Assembly: GCA_015232455.1 (NCBI GenBank)
Contig: JADFZQ010000020.1
Span: forward strand, 1 to 62,399
DNA: 62,399 bases
Direction of reading: 5' to 3'
Origin: Desulfamplus sp.
Lineage (GTDB): Bacteria > Desulfobacterota > Desulfobacteria > Desulfobacterales > Desulfobacteraceae
The number at the start of each line of letters is the position of its first letter. Position 1 is the first letter of the stretch. A model generated the notes under the pieces. The model ran no database searches, was not told the DNA's origin, and was given only the letters and a program-made list of their open reading frames with translations. Below, piece by piece: positions 45,040-53,970 of this stretch. The position numbers were made by a program, and so were the translations under genes.

Positions 45040-46907
45040 CTCACCCCTGTTGGCTTAAAGTGCATTTTTATCTTATAAACTCCATTTTCAAGACGTGCAT
45101 CTAATGGTAGATTTGCCTTTTCAAAAACCTTTATCATTGGTTGGTTATCTGAGATAACTTCTGCTGAAAACCCTTTTATCTCATGTTCTCTTGCAACACT
45201 TATAAGAAGGTTTAGCATATAGCTACCAATACCAACTCCTTGATAAGCCTCTTCAATTAAAAATGCAATATCTCCATAACTTGTTCGCTCATCTTTTACA
45301 AACCTTGCTTCTGCAACTATCTGCTCATCTTCAGCATTGCCAGTTAGTCCAACTATTGAGAATTCCTTGCTATAGTCAACATTTACATACTCTTGCATCT
45401 TGTCGTGAGACATAGTTTTAATTGAGTAAAAAAACCTATAAAAGATAATCTCATCAGAACATCGGTAGAAAAAACGCCTCATAGACTCTTCATCTGAAGG
45501 TTTTATCGCCCTGAAGCGAACCGTAATTCCCCCTTTAAAAATCTTTTTTTCAGAAATGTGTGCAGGATAAAGATGGGCAGATATGGTGCTAAAAATCTGA
45601 TTTGGGTAGATAAATTTTTTATTTCTTGCCTGTTCCATCAGATATTCTCTGTCATCAGGGTGAGCAATATCAATAAGTGATTGGGAACGTTCACGAAGAG
45701 TTTTCCATTTAAGATTGGCAACACCATATTCGGTTACAATTATATGGACAGACTCTCTCATTCTTAGCTGGTTTGGATAATCCATCAAAGCTGGTAAAAT
45801 ATTTGGTTCTCCCCTCATATTTCTACTTGGAAGAGCAATGATGATACAGCCATCTTGAGAGGCTTCTGCACCTTTAAAAAAGTCAATAACTTCACCCGGA
45901 CCTGTAACCACAGCACCTTGTAAAGGAAAGGCTATACTGCCCAAAAGATCAACTTTTCTTGCCTCGTATAAAGCGACAAATTGTGGATTTTGTCCAATAA
46001 ATTGGGGGTTGCAGACCCAGTCAATTCCCTGAAATTCAACTAATGGGTTTCGATCAAGCCACTTCATAAGAGCTTTAGAACCAATAGCATAAGATGTAAG
46101 AGATTTTCCCCTAAAAGGCGATTTTTTAGAGTTTGTTACAGCACCGCTCTTAACAAGAGTTGCAAGAGCATCTGTAAAGTATAGAGAGTGAATTCCTAAA
46201 TCTTTTTTAGATATAAGATGAGGCACTAAAGAGTCAAATAAAGCTCCGTGAGAAAATGATAAACAATCTCCATCTTTTATTATTGAGGCTACATTAGAGG
46301 CTACTTTTTCCATCTGCTCGTATGCAGCGGTAGGCTCATAAGTTATTGGGGCTTTGGTTGATTTCACCAATAGATCAAAATCGTCTGTTGAGACAAAGGT
46401 ATCGCCAAATGTAAAAGGCATCTCAGTATTTATCTCACCAATGACTAAAGATGCCTGTTCCATTGCCTCTTTTGCCACATCTACAGCAACGCCAAGGCTG
46501 CAATATCCAGCCTCATTTGGTGGTGTAATCTGGACAATAGCAACATCAATTGGGATTTTTCTTGATCTGATTATCTTTGGAATTTCAGATGAGTATGCAG
46601 GAATTAGATCAACAAGACCAGAAGCTATTGTATGAGATGCAACAAAGCCTGAAAAAAAAGTTTTAACACGATAATTTGGGGCATTTAGTTTTTCAGCAGA
46701 AAGCACAATATCCCCAAGAATCGTCAATTGAACAAACTCAATATCACGAAGGTTGTGAACATCAGAGTTAAGCAAAACCTTCATAATAGTTCGAGGTGAT
46801 GCGGGACCTGTTCCTATAAAAACTGTCATTCCCGGTTTAATCTTAGTTAAAACTGTTTCGGGCGGGATTAGATGTTCTTCCCAATTTAATTTATTGATCT
46901 TTTTCAT
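45036..46907 (-). CDS. Acetyl-CoA hydrolase/transferase fused to a GNAT acetyltransferase domain
   Basis: The protein has 623 residues. Residues 1-440 are an acyl-CoA hydrolase/transferase fold (IKPGMTVFIGTGPASPRTIM, DVAIVQITPPNEAGYCSLG, SFSHGALFDS). The segment aligned with the catalytic Glu of family CoA transferases (IEVDL) reads ARKVDLLGS, so the nucleophile seems absent. Residues 465-620 are a GNAT domain (VRFRAIKPSDEESMRRFF, GVGIGSYMLNLLISVA, ISDNQPMIKVFEKANL). The fused family is common in several proteobacteria and its reaction is uncertain. The stop overlaps the CheB-CheR start, and the sensor kinase lies 17 bases upstream, so the three form a minus-strand unit. Confidence 0.86.
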   Translation of the reverse strand: MKKINKLNWEEHLIPPETVLTKIKPGMTVFIGTGPASPRTIMKVLLNSDVHNLRDIEFVQLTILGDIVLSAEKLNAPNYRVKTFFSGFVASHTIASGLVDLIPAYSSEIPKIIRSRKIPIDVAIVQITPPNEAGYCSLGVAVDVAKEAMEQASLVIGEINTEMPFTFGDTFVSTDDFDLLVKSTKAPITYEPTAAYEQMEKVASNVASIIKDGDCLSFSHGALFDSLVPHLISKKDLGIHSLYFTDALATLVKSGAVTNSKKSPFRGKSLTSYAIGSKALMKWLDRNPLVEFQGIDWVCNPQFIGQNPQFVALYEARKVDLLGSIAFPLQGAVVTGPGEVIDFFKGAEASQDGCIIIALPSRNMRGEPNILPALMDYPNQLRMRESVHIIVTEYGVANLKWKTLRERSQSLIDIAHPDDREYLMEQARNKKFIYPNQIFSTISAHLYPAHISEKKIFKGGITVRFRAIKPSDEESMRRFFYRCSDEIIFYRFFYSIKTMSHDKMQEYVNVDYSKEFSIVGLTGNAEDEQIVAEARFVKDERTSYGDIAFLIEEAYQGVGIGSYMLNLLISVAREHEIKGFSAEVISDNQPMIKVFEKANLPLDARLENGVYKIKMHFKPTGVS

Positions 46908-46923
46908 TTCATGTAGATCTCTA

Positions 46924-49209
46924 TTAAAATTGCTGATTTTTATATGAGTTGTAACTATCTGGCGGAAGAGTCAAGATAACTGAAGTTCCATTACCAACTC
47001 TATCTGATTGAATAGAAAATGAACCTCCAACAAGTTTTGCCCTATAGGTCATAATTCTTATACCCATTCCTTTTGTCTCCATTGAACTATCCATTCCAAC
47101 TCCGTTATCACGAATAGAGAGATTTAGGTTACTATCTTCTATATTAAGCGTAATAATAATTTTAGTTGCCCTTCCATGTCTTATAGCATTTTGAACAGCC
47201 TCTCCAACAATATGGTAGAGGTTTATTACAATCATTGGATTGTGAATATCAATTGTCTCTCTACATTCAAGTATGCAATCAACTTGATGCAAAAGTTTTA
47301 TGTTTGTTGCAAGTTCTCGCAATGAAGATTCAAGACCATAATCAAAATAGGCAGGACAAAGCCCTCTTGCTAAACGTCGAGTCTTTGCAATTGCCTCTTT
47401 TATAAGTTCTATTATTTTATCAGATAACGAGCCAACATCGTAAGAGTAATCTTGCACCTTACGCTTCAATACTTTAGTTAGCCCCTCAATCCCAATAAGG
47501 TGAGGGCAAAGATCATCATGAAGATCATTTCCAATTTTTTGACGCTCTCTCTCTCCAGTCTCCATGATGCTCTTTTCAAGAAATTTCACCTCAGATATAT
47601 CGCGATGTGCAACAACACTGCCTACAGGTTTTCCATATTTATCTCTATAGACAGATCCCCTTATACTCACATCAATCAGCTTGCCATATTTTGCCCGTCT
47701 TCTGGTTTCTGTAATTGAAACAGGCTCTCCTTTTAGAACCATCTCAATGGCATTCATTGTCTCTTGCCAATGCTCTTCAGGGACAAAATTATCTATTTTA
47801 TAGCCAACACTCTCTTCAAATGTGTAGCCAAAGACACGGGTAAAAGCTGGGTTTAAATAAGATATTCTACCGTCCATATCATAAACAATAATTGGATCAG
47901 GAGTTGCCTCCATTACAGAGCGATATTTCTCTTCACTAAGCTCAAGAGCCTCTTGAGCAAGTTTTCTCTCATCTATTTCAGCTTGAAGAGTTTTGTTATA
48001 TTTTTCGAGTTTCTCCATAAATGTATTGTAATAAAAGGCGAGTTGACCAACTTCGTCATCTGACTGCATATTGACAAGACGATCTGAGAAATCATCGTTA
48101 ATCTCTTGGTTAAAGCGACTTGTAAGTTCGCGTAAAGGTTTTGTGATTGTAGAACTTAACATAAACGTAATTGGAATAAAGATAAGAAGAGATGCAAAAC
48201 CCATAACAATTATGATATTGCGGATAATTTTTAAAGGATTTAGAAACTCATCAAGATAGCTTGCAGATGCAACAATCCATTCATATTCAGGAATTATATT
48301 AAATATAACAAGTTTTTTTCTAAATTTGTCATCATTAGGATTTCTCCACTCATAGATAAGTTTACCATTCTTTATCTTTAGCATCTGCTGATAAAAACTT
48401 GAAGAGAACCTTTTATCTGAAAAGACATTTATACCTTCAAGCTCTGGGTGAATAATCACGTTACCCTTCATATCCATAACATAAGAGTAACCAGTCTCTC
48501 CAAATCTTTGGCTTAAAATGCTCTCTTTAAAATCACTGATATTTACAAGTTTCTCAAATTCTGTTCGATATGAAGAGACAGTAATCAGCCAATCCCAAGG
48601 CTCAAAATAGTTGATATAGAGAGCCTTAGGCAAAGGAGCAGAATCTTCTGGGTTTTTCCAATAATATTCAATATAGCCACTCTTCATTGTGATCATCTGT
48701 TTTACAAATTGATGATCAGATATATCTAAACCCTCTAATGTCTTTTTAGGGTGTTTTAGAACTCTTCCCTTACCATCAAGAATACAGATATAGCCTGTTA
48801 TTCCTATTTTTTGGCATAAAATAATATCAACCGCTCTTCTCTTTGCCTCTTCAAGTGAAATCTCCCCTTTTTTATAGAGGTTATAAAGATGTTGAGTAAT
48901 ATCGTAATTTTTCTCTGCAGTAGCACGGATATGGTTCTTAATTGATACAGAGACCGCTGTCTTTACACTATTTAATATTGCTTTTGTTGAGTTTTGCAAC
49001 TCACTTTCAATATTTTTCTCTACAGTTGATTTAACGATAGAGTAAAGTATTAAACTTGCAAGTCCAATAATTACAATAAAAGTGGTAGAATATATAAATA
49101 ATAACTTATATCTTATTCTTAAATTTTTTATAAAGCTAATTAGGCTGTAAGTTAAAAATCTAAATTTATTGTTATTGAAAATATATCTATAATAGCCTTT
49201 TCCATACAT
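46924..49209 (-). CDS. Membrane sensor histidine kinase (dCache-HAMP-PAS-HisKA_3)
   Basis: The protein has 761 residues: a first membrane helix (residues 34-60), a periplasmic two-lobe Cache sensor with repeated YxxxMxxKGNVxxHPExEG-like motifs (about 70-330), a second helix (340-365), and HAMP (TKPLRELTSRFNQEI). A PAS domain follows (MEATPDPIIVYDMDGRISYL). The HisKA_3-type kinase has ERQKIGNDLHDDLCPHLIGI (phospho-His in NDLHDDL) and HATPase VGEAVQNAIRHG with GMGIRIMTYRAKL. HisKA_3 kinases usually pair with LuxR-type regulators, none of which is in the window. The start overlaps the 3' end of coaE by 23 bases, and a CAGGTGA site precedes it. Confidence 0.9.
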   Translation of the reverse strand: MYGKGYYRYIFNNNKFRFLTYSLISFIKNLRIRYKLLFIYSTTFIVIIGLASLILYSIVKSTVEKNIESELQNSTKAILNSVKTAVSVSIKNHIRATAEKNYDITQHLYNLYKKGEISLEEAKRRAVDIILCQKIGITGYICILDGKGRVLKHPKKTLEGLDISDHQFVKQMITMKSGYIEYYWKNPEDSAPLPKALYINYFEPWDWLITVSSYRTEFEKLVNISDFKESILSQRFGETGYSYVMDMKGNVIIHPELEGINVFSDKRFSSSFYQQMLKIKNGKLIYEWRNPNDDKFRKKLVIFNIIPEYEWIVASASYLDEFLNPLKIIRNIIIVMGFASLLIFIPITFMLSSTITKPLRELTSRFNQEINDDFSDRLVNMQSDDEVGQLAFYYNTFMEKLEKYNKTLQAEIDERKLAQEALELSEEKYRSVMEATPDPIIVYDMDGRISYLNPAFTRVFGYTFEESVGYKIDNFVPEEHWQETMNAIEMVLKGEPVSITETRRRAKYGKLIDVSIRGSVYRDKYGKPVGSVVAHRDISEVKFLEKSIMETGERERQKIGNDLHDDLCPHLIGIEGLTKVLKRKVQDYSYDVGSLSDKIIELIKEAIAKTRRLARGLCPAYFDYGLESSLRELATNIKLLHQVDCILECRETIDIHNPMIVINLYHIVGEAVQNAIRHGRATKIIITLNIEDSNLNLSIRDNGVGMDSSMETKGMGIRIMTYRAKLVGGSFSIQSDRVGNGTSVILTLPPDSYNSYKNQQF

Positions 49210-50023
49210 CTTTCACCTGCTCAAAAGTATCTTCAAGATTGTTGGAGTTGTTAATCAGAAAATCAGCATATTTTATCTTATCATCAATTGATATTTGAGA
49301 TTTAACCATATTTTCAGCACTTTTATTATCAATATTTTCTCTTTTCATAAGTCGTTGAAGTTGAACATCATAAGAGGTATATACAACAACCAATTTATGG
49401 AAAAGAGTTTGTAGGTTCATCTCAATTAGAAGAGGAATCACGGCGATTATGATTATTTTTGAGTCTTGCTTTTTTGCGTCTTTATAATTGGCTTTTTCAT
49501 TTTCATAAACAATATGTTTAATCTGTTGGTAAAAGAGTGCAAAAATTGCTGGGTGGATTAACCTTTCAAGCTCTCTTCTTTTTTCACGATCCTTAAAAAC
49601 GATCTTTGAAAGTTTTTTTCTATCTAAAAAACCATTTTTATCAAGAATTTCAGAGCCAAAGTGAGCTACAATATTAGCAAGACCTTTTGTTCTGGGTTCA
49701 ACTGCTTTTCTTGACAAAAGATCAAAATCGATAATTTCTACTATATGATCTCTATTTTGAGCATTTTTATTTGGGGTATTTTCTATATATTTTTTATTTA
49801 GAGTATTTTCTACATATCTTTTATTTGAAGCATTTTGCAGCTCTTGGCTATATTTTATGAACATCTCTGCTACAGTTGTTTTACCTGTTGCAATGCTACC
49901 TGTAAGACCTATGAGCAACGGTTTAAAATTACTTGCATTGAAAATATTTGAAATCTCTGATTTTATTGCATCAATATCTATAAATTCGCTATTTGTGGAG
50001 TGGTCAAAAGAGACGCTTGACAT
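49187..50023 (-). CDS. coaE: Dephospho-CoA kinase (CoaE) with N-terminal extension and insert
   Basis: About 278 residues from the ATG at 50023 (GAGGA upstream); an in-frame TTG or ATG at 50044/50041 would add a few residues. The P-loop is LLIGLTGSIATGKTTVAEMF (residues about 36-55). It is preceded by a roughly 35-residue extension not present in most CoaE. A low-complexity Asn/Lys insert (RYVENTLNKKYIENTPNKNA) follows the P-loop. Later motifs are IIDFDLLSRKAVEP, LIHPAIFALFY and VVVYTSYDVQLQRLMKREN. It performs the last step of CoA synthesis. It is upstream of the sensor kinase on the same strand. Confidence 0.88.
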   Translation of the reverse strand: MSSVSFDHSTNSEFIDIDAIKSEISNIFNASNFKPLLIGLTGSIATGKTTVAEMFIKYSQELQNASNKRYVENTLNKKYIENTPNKNAQNRDHIVEIIDFDLLSRKAVEPRTKGLANIVAHFGSEILDKNGFLDRKKLSKIVFKDREKRRELERLIHPAIFALFYQQIKHIVYENEKANYKDAKKQDSKIIIIAVIPLLIEMNLQTLFHKLVVVYTSYDVQLQRLMKRENIDNKSAENMVKSQISIDDKIKYADFLINNSNNLEDTFEQVKDVWKRLL

Positions 50024-50166
50024 AATCTTGAATATCCTCATCAATGAAAGTGGAGTTTAATGCTACAGGCTCAATATTTGAAAAAATAGCATTGATAATT
50101 TAACATAAGTTGTCAATCTTTAAAATTTTGGTTTTAAAGATTCCGTTAAAATGGAGTTAAAAATAT

Positions 50167-51909
50167 ATGGGATACCTTGAAATATCATTGAAAATGCCAA
50201 CTCATTACAACGATGAAGAGTTAAGAGAGGCTGTAAAAAAAGAGTTAGAAACAATCAAAAATAATATTTATTGTAAGCCTGAACTTGATGAAAAATTGCG
50301 ATTTGAAATCTTAAATAAAAGCCTTGATGCAAGAAAAAAGAGCGATATTCACTGGGTGATTAGGGTTGGAGTTCATAATTTATCTTCAAATTCTGAAATT
50401 GAAACTTCTGAAATTGAGAACTCACAACATTTTAAAGAGCAGATTTTAAAAAAACAGCTTGAAATTCCATACAATAAAAGAAAAGAGAAAGTTATTGTTG
50501 TTGGTAGTGGTCCTGCTGGTTTTTTTGCTGCATATCTATTGCAAAAAGCTGGTTTTAATACAACCATAATTGAAAGAGGTTCTAAAGTTACTAAGCGTGA
50601 ATCGTCAATAAAAGAGTTTGAAGCAACAGGAAAATTTAACTCTATTACAAACTATGCTTTTGGTGAAGGTGGTGCTGGAACTTTTTCTGACGGCAAATTA
50701 ACCTCAAGAAGCAAACATATAAGCAAAGAAAAAGAATTTATCCTATCAAGTTATGTCCAAGCAGGGGCACCAGAAGAGATACTTTACATGGCTCACCCTC
50801 ACCTTGGGAGCGATAATTTAAAGCAGATAGTTAAAAATCTCAGAAACTCGTTTGTAAATATGGGTGGCACTATTTTGTTTGAGACATTGGTGAAAGGTTT
50901 TAAACTTAATAGCTCTAACAATAGAGCTGTAAATAGTAGTAATAAGAAAGTTGTAGGGGTGTTTGTCAGCTCAACTACTTCTGATTCAATTGCTTCTGAC
51001 TCAATTATCTCTGATAATAAAAGCAAAGTTTTTAATGATAAATTGGTTGATGAAATTGAAGCAGATCACTTTATATTTGCCTCTGGTCATTCTGCCTATG
51101 AAACATACTCTATGCTTATCTCAAATGGTGTGGAGTTTAAAGTTAAACCATTTGCAATAGGGTGCAGAATTGAACACCCTCAAGAGCTTATAAATCTTGC
51201 TCAATGGGGTAAAAAATCGTTGGCTGGGGTTAAAGCTGCTGAATATAGACTTACATCAAGAGGCAATGGCTATTTGCCTGTATATACCTTTTGCATGTGT
51301 CCAGGTGGTGTTATCGTTCCATCAACTGCTTATGAAAATGCAAACATTGTTAATGGCATGAGCCGTTACCAAAGAGATGATAAATTTGCAAATGCTGCTT
51401 GTATTGCTGGTGTCAATCTAAATAAATTACTATCAAGAGATGTTGATGCACAAGATGCTTTAGATTGGTTGGAGAATCTTGAAAATGAGTTTTATAGATA
51501 TTCTGCTGGATATGCAGCACCATTTTGCTCAATAAATAATTTTATTGATAAAAAAATTAAAACAAAACCACATAATATTGCTAACAATGTAGTAGAATCA
51601 AGTTATCCATTGGGATTAAAAATTGCACCTTTATGGGAACTTTTGCCTTTTCAGGTAAGTTCTGCAATTGCAGAGGGGTTAAAAGATTTTAGTCGCAAAA
51701 TAAAAGGATTTGAAACTGGCTTAATAATGGGGCTTGAGAGCAAAACATCTTCTCCTATTTCCGTAGTTAGAGAAAAAGATTGTTGTTGCAAAGGATTTGA
51801 AAATCTTTATATGGTAGGAGAGGGAAGTGGTCATGCAGGAGGCATTATTTCAAGTGGTGCAGATGGTATTAAAGCTGCATTATCAATTATAGAGAAATAT
51901 GAAATATAG
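50167..51909 (+). CDS. FAD-dependent oxidoreductase (COG2509-type)
   Basis: The 580-residue protein has a DUF-like N-terminal domain (1-105) and then an FAD-binding Rossmann motif VIVVGSGPAGFFAAYLLQKA (about 109-128). Characteristic segments follow: NYAFGEGGAGTFSDGKLTSR, MAHPHLGSDNLKQIVKNL, FCMCPGGVIVPSTA and a C-terminal YMVGEGSGHAGGIISSGADG that closes the FAD site. This is the uncharacterised FAD-dependent dehydrogenase family found in many bacteria; the substrate is unknown. The linker at about 255-285 is Ser/Asp-rich low complexity. The gene is divergent from coaE and 144 bases away. Confidence 0.87.
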   Translation: MGYLEISLKMPTHYNDEELREAVKKELETIKNNIYCKPELDEKLRFEILNKSLDARKKSDIHWVIRVGVHNLSSNSEIETSEIENSQHFKEQILKKQLEIPYNKRKEKVIVVGSGPAGFFAAYLLQKAGFNTTIIERGSKVTKRESSIKEFEATGKFNSITNYAFGEGGAGTFSDGKLTSRSKHISKEKEFILSSYVQAGAPEEILYMAHPHLGSDNLKQIVKNLRNSFVNMGGTILFETLVKGFKLNSSNNRAVNSSNKKVVGVFVSSTTSDSIASDSIISDNKSKVFNDKLVDEIEADHFIFASGHSAYETYSMLISNGVEFKVKPFAIGCRIEHPQELINLAQWGKKSLAGVKAAEYRLTSRGNGYLPVYTFCMCPGGVIVPSTAYENANIVNGMSRYQRDDKFANAACIAGVNLNKLLSRDVDAQDALDWLENLENEFYRYSAGYAAPFCSINNFIDKKIKTKPHNIANNVVESSYPLGLKIAPLWELLPFQVSSAIAEGLKDFSRKIKGFETGLIMGLESKTSSPISVVREKDCCCKGFENLYMVGEGSGHAGGIISSGADGIKAALSIIEKYEI

Positions 51910-51984
51910 CTAAATATGAAAATTGATAATTCTACATTGTTCAATGTTATAGATTAAGTTTGCTATACTCTAAGCTGGACTCTC

Positions 51985-52156
51985 TTTTAAAGCAAGGCAA
52001 TTGCACGAAATTTTAAACCTAATAAATTCAATAAGTTGAAGGAAACTCAATGGTGTGTTTTACCCTTTCTAAAAATTCCAATTTTTTTAAACTTTTGAAT
52101 TTGTTGGAAATCAAAAATCATGCCAAAATTTCATGCAATCGCTCTGTCTTTTAAAA
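51985..52156. mobile_element. Fold-back MITE-like element, family 3
   Basis: GCAATTGCACGAAATTTT (51997-52014) is the near-exact complement of AAAATTTCATGCAATCGC (52125-52142, 16 of 18 matching). The match extends outward through TTTTAAA on both sides, and inward in a weaker form (AATAAATTCAATAAGTT with AACTTTTGAATTTGTT). The result is an imperfect fold-back of about 60-base arms around a 45-base centre. No coding capacity. It occupies most of the 271-base gap between the FAD oxidoreductase and the next gene. Only one copy is in the window. Confidence 0.62.
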
Positions 52157-52180
52157 TATAAATAATAATATGGTTATGCT

Positions 52181-52660
52181 ATGTATGTAATGGAACGAAG
52201 CACTAAGATATTCATAACAGTAGTTAGTTTAGGAATTTTTGTTTTGGTTGCATTTGGATATATCCTTTATGCAGGATTTGATGAATCGCGATATTTTTCC
52301 AGATATAGTTTTGATTACTATTTGCTTGTTGACTCAAAGGTGAAGGATTTCCCCCTTCCTAAAGAATTTGTTGAAGTAACTTATCATTCCTCTTGCGGAG
52401 ATGGACCAAAACTACCCAGCAGTGCAGTACATGTCAAAGTTGGGAATATTGATGATAGTTATTTAAGTAAAATTGAACGTTTCATAACCGAAAATGGGCT
52501 TGTTAGAACCTCAACTGAAGGAGTGTTTGCCTCATCAACTGTTTATGAAGACAAAAATGGTGATGAAATTGAAATATTAGTGTACCATAATAAAGGTGGC
52601 ATCTATTCAATCATTATGGAATGGCGTGACCTGTCGTTCAACCGGAAGCTGCTATACTGA
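52181..52660 (+). CDS. Small single-span membrane protein, unknown function
   Basis: The 159-residue protein is not recognised. One membrane helix lies at residues 8-31 (FITVVSLGIFVLVAFGYILY), so the C-terminal ~125 residues probably face the periplasm. That part has mixed alpha/beta character with a Cys in YHSSCGDGPKLPSS and DKNGDEIEILVYHNKGGIYSI. The start could be ATG 52181 or the third in-frame ATG at 52190. It stands alone between a fold-back element and a family-2 repeat, so it looks like an accessory gene. Confidence 0.62.
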   Translation: MYVMERSTKIFITVVSLGIFVLVAFGYILYAGFDESRYFSRYSFDYYLLVDSKVKDFPLPKEFVEVTYHSSCGDGPKLPSSAVHVKVGNIDDSYLSKIERFITENGLVRTSTEGVFASSTVYEDKNGDEIEILVYHNKGGIYSIIMEWRDLSFNRKLLY

Positions 52661-52689
52661 ACAAGGTTTTAATTTGAGCTTTTAATTTA

Positions 52690-52753
52690 TTTTGTCACCC
52701 AGAGCTAAAGCTCAGGGCTGAAAGATTGAATAAAAACTCAATTTATGACCATG
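52690..52753 (-). repeat. Family-2 interspersed repeat, copy 3
   Basis: Read on the minus strand, CATAAATTGAGTTTTTATTC and flanks match 34167-34200 with three differences in 34 bases. Next to it is a near-palindrome CCCAGAGCT-AA-AGCTCAGGG (52698-52717, one mismatch). That part resembles 21701-21735. It lies between the small membrane gene and the COG2426-type gene. Confidence 0.65.
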
Positions 52754-52787
52754 CGAACTATATTCCCGTTTGAACTATAAATAAGAA

Positions 52788-53477
52788 ATGGAGACAAAGA
52801 TATTAATGGAATCAAAACCTCAAAAACTATACAATACTGTTGAAGGGAAAATACTTTGGATTGGTATTTTTCTTACGATTCTACTTATATTTATAATAGG
52901 TTATTATCTAATTTTAGACCCATCAAAAGCAAAAGTCTTAACGCTTGTGTTTGTTGCACATGCTTTTGGCGGAAGAGCGGCTGCTGTTGGATTATGTATT
53001 GTGAATGATATGCACTTTTTTCCAACGCTTATGTACAATTTTTTTCTTGAAATTCAGTTGGTTTTTATCATCTACTCTATTTTTATTCTTTCAATAACAA
53101 ATTATATAAAAAGCCAATGGATTCATCGTATAGCAAATCAGATGAGGCATAATGCTGACAAAAATAAAGATAAAATTAAAAAATATGGTTTTATAGGTAT
53201 ATTCTTTTTTGTAATGGCACCTCTACCAGCTACTGGTCCCGTTTCTGGTGTAATTTTAGGATATTTGCTTAAAATGAATGTATATAAGAATTTTACAGCA
53301 GCATTTTCAGGGACATTTTGTGCTGTTCTTATGTGGGTTGTGTGTTTTGATTTTCTTCAGCACTACCTCTATATTATTCAATATATTCTTGTCGTTATTA
53401 TTGTATTTTTTGTTTTCTCCAATCTAAAGACTATTAAAAGCTGGTTTACAAAACAAGAAGGAGATAAAATTAACTAA
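52788..53477 (+). CDS. Putative small multidrug-export family membrane protein (COG2426-like)
   Basis: The 229-residue protein has five or six membrane helices. The family-like signature is KKYGFIGIFFFVMAPLPATGPVSGVILGYLLKMN (the conserved PLPxTGxxxG segment of the Sm_multidrug_ex family). An N-terminal helix at residues 20-43 and a closing helix before a basic tail (SWFTKQEGDK) complete the topology. Transport activity is only predicted for this family. A second ATG at 52806 is an alternative start. It is the last gene before the CRISPR-Cas locus. Confidence 0.68.
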   Translation: METKILMESKPQKLYNTVEGKILWIGIFLTILLIFIIGYYLILDPSKAKVLTLVFVAHAFGGRAAAVGLCIVNDMHFFPTLMYNFFLEIQLVFIIYSIFILSITNYIKSQWIHRIANQMRHNADKNKDKIKKYGFIGIFFFVMAPLPATGPVSGVILGYLLKMNVYKNFTAAFSGTFCAVLMWVVCFDFLQHYLYIIQYILVVIIVFFVFSNLKTIKSWFTKQEGDKIN

Positions 53478-53548
53478 ATTTCATAATCAAAAATCTTCAA
53501 TTTGTGCCAAATGAAAGTATTATAAGATTCACTGAAATCATAGAATTA

Positions 53549-53692
53549 TTACAAACCAGTTCGCCCTTTTCCTTTGCAAATCCATGGTTTAGGACGAACT
53601 TTGTATTCCAACAGCTCTTTAACACTCCATAGATGAGCGGTAATACCAGCTTCCATAGCAGGAGTTGTGGGCAATTGAGAAGATAGTGAACG
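53549..53692 (-). pseudogene. 3' remnant of an IS1-like transposase
   Basis: The minus-strand frame ends with SLSSQLPTTPAMEAGITAHL, then WSVKELLEYKV and a stop at 53549. TPAMEAGI..HLWSxxELLxYxV is the C-terminal signature of a widespread IS1-like transposase group (TPAMAAGITDHVW...ELLSY). Only about 45 residues fit; the upstream part of the frame does not look like transposase, so the rest was lost. It shows an insertion sequence once stood just upstream of the cas operon. G+C is higher than in the neighbours. Confidence 0.58.
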
Positions 53693-53714
53693 ATGGACTA
53701 ATAAAACTTTTCCT

Positions 53715-53942
53715 GTGCAGCAACGTGCTGTTCGCTTCATCATGGCACTTATCAAATCACCTCCCCGACTACGACTCACTTCAGCCCCCAACCACAATCT
53801 GGAAAAAGAGGCTATTGACATTGCTATCCACAAGACCGCCGAGATTATCTTTAGTCGTAGCTCGTTTCGTAGAATTAGTGTTCTTGGTCAAGGATTTGAT
53901 AAGAAACTTGTTAATGATGAAATCCTTGCGATGTTTTTTTAA
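53715..53942 (+). pseudogene. Unidentified ORF remnant before cas6
   Basis: A 75-codon open frame ends at 53942, 28 bases before cas6. Its last two thirds (NHNLEKEAIDIAIHKTAEII ... VLGQGFDKKLVNDEILAMFF) read like the C-terminus of a real protein. Its base composition is richer in G+C than the surrounding DNA. I cannot assign it to a family. It may be a broken gene left by the element whose transposase remnant lies beside it. The 53478-53970 gap is otherwise without a supported gene. Confidence 0.35.
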
Positions 53943-53970
53943 CCAGATATTTTTATTTAAGAGTAATGCA

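Noticed and set aside
53665-53970. A longer N-terminus for cas6
   Set aside because: The extra 102 residues come from the transposase remnant and the unidentified ORF in other frames; the ATG at 53971 gives the normal Cas6 start and length.
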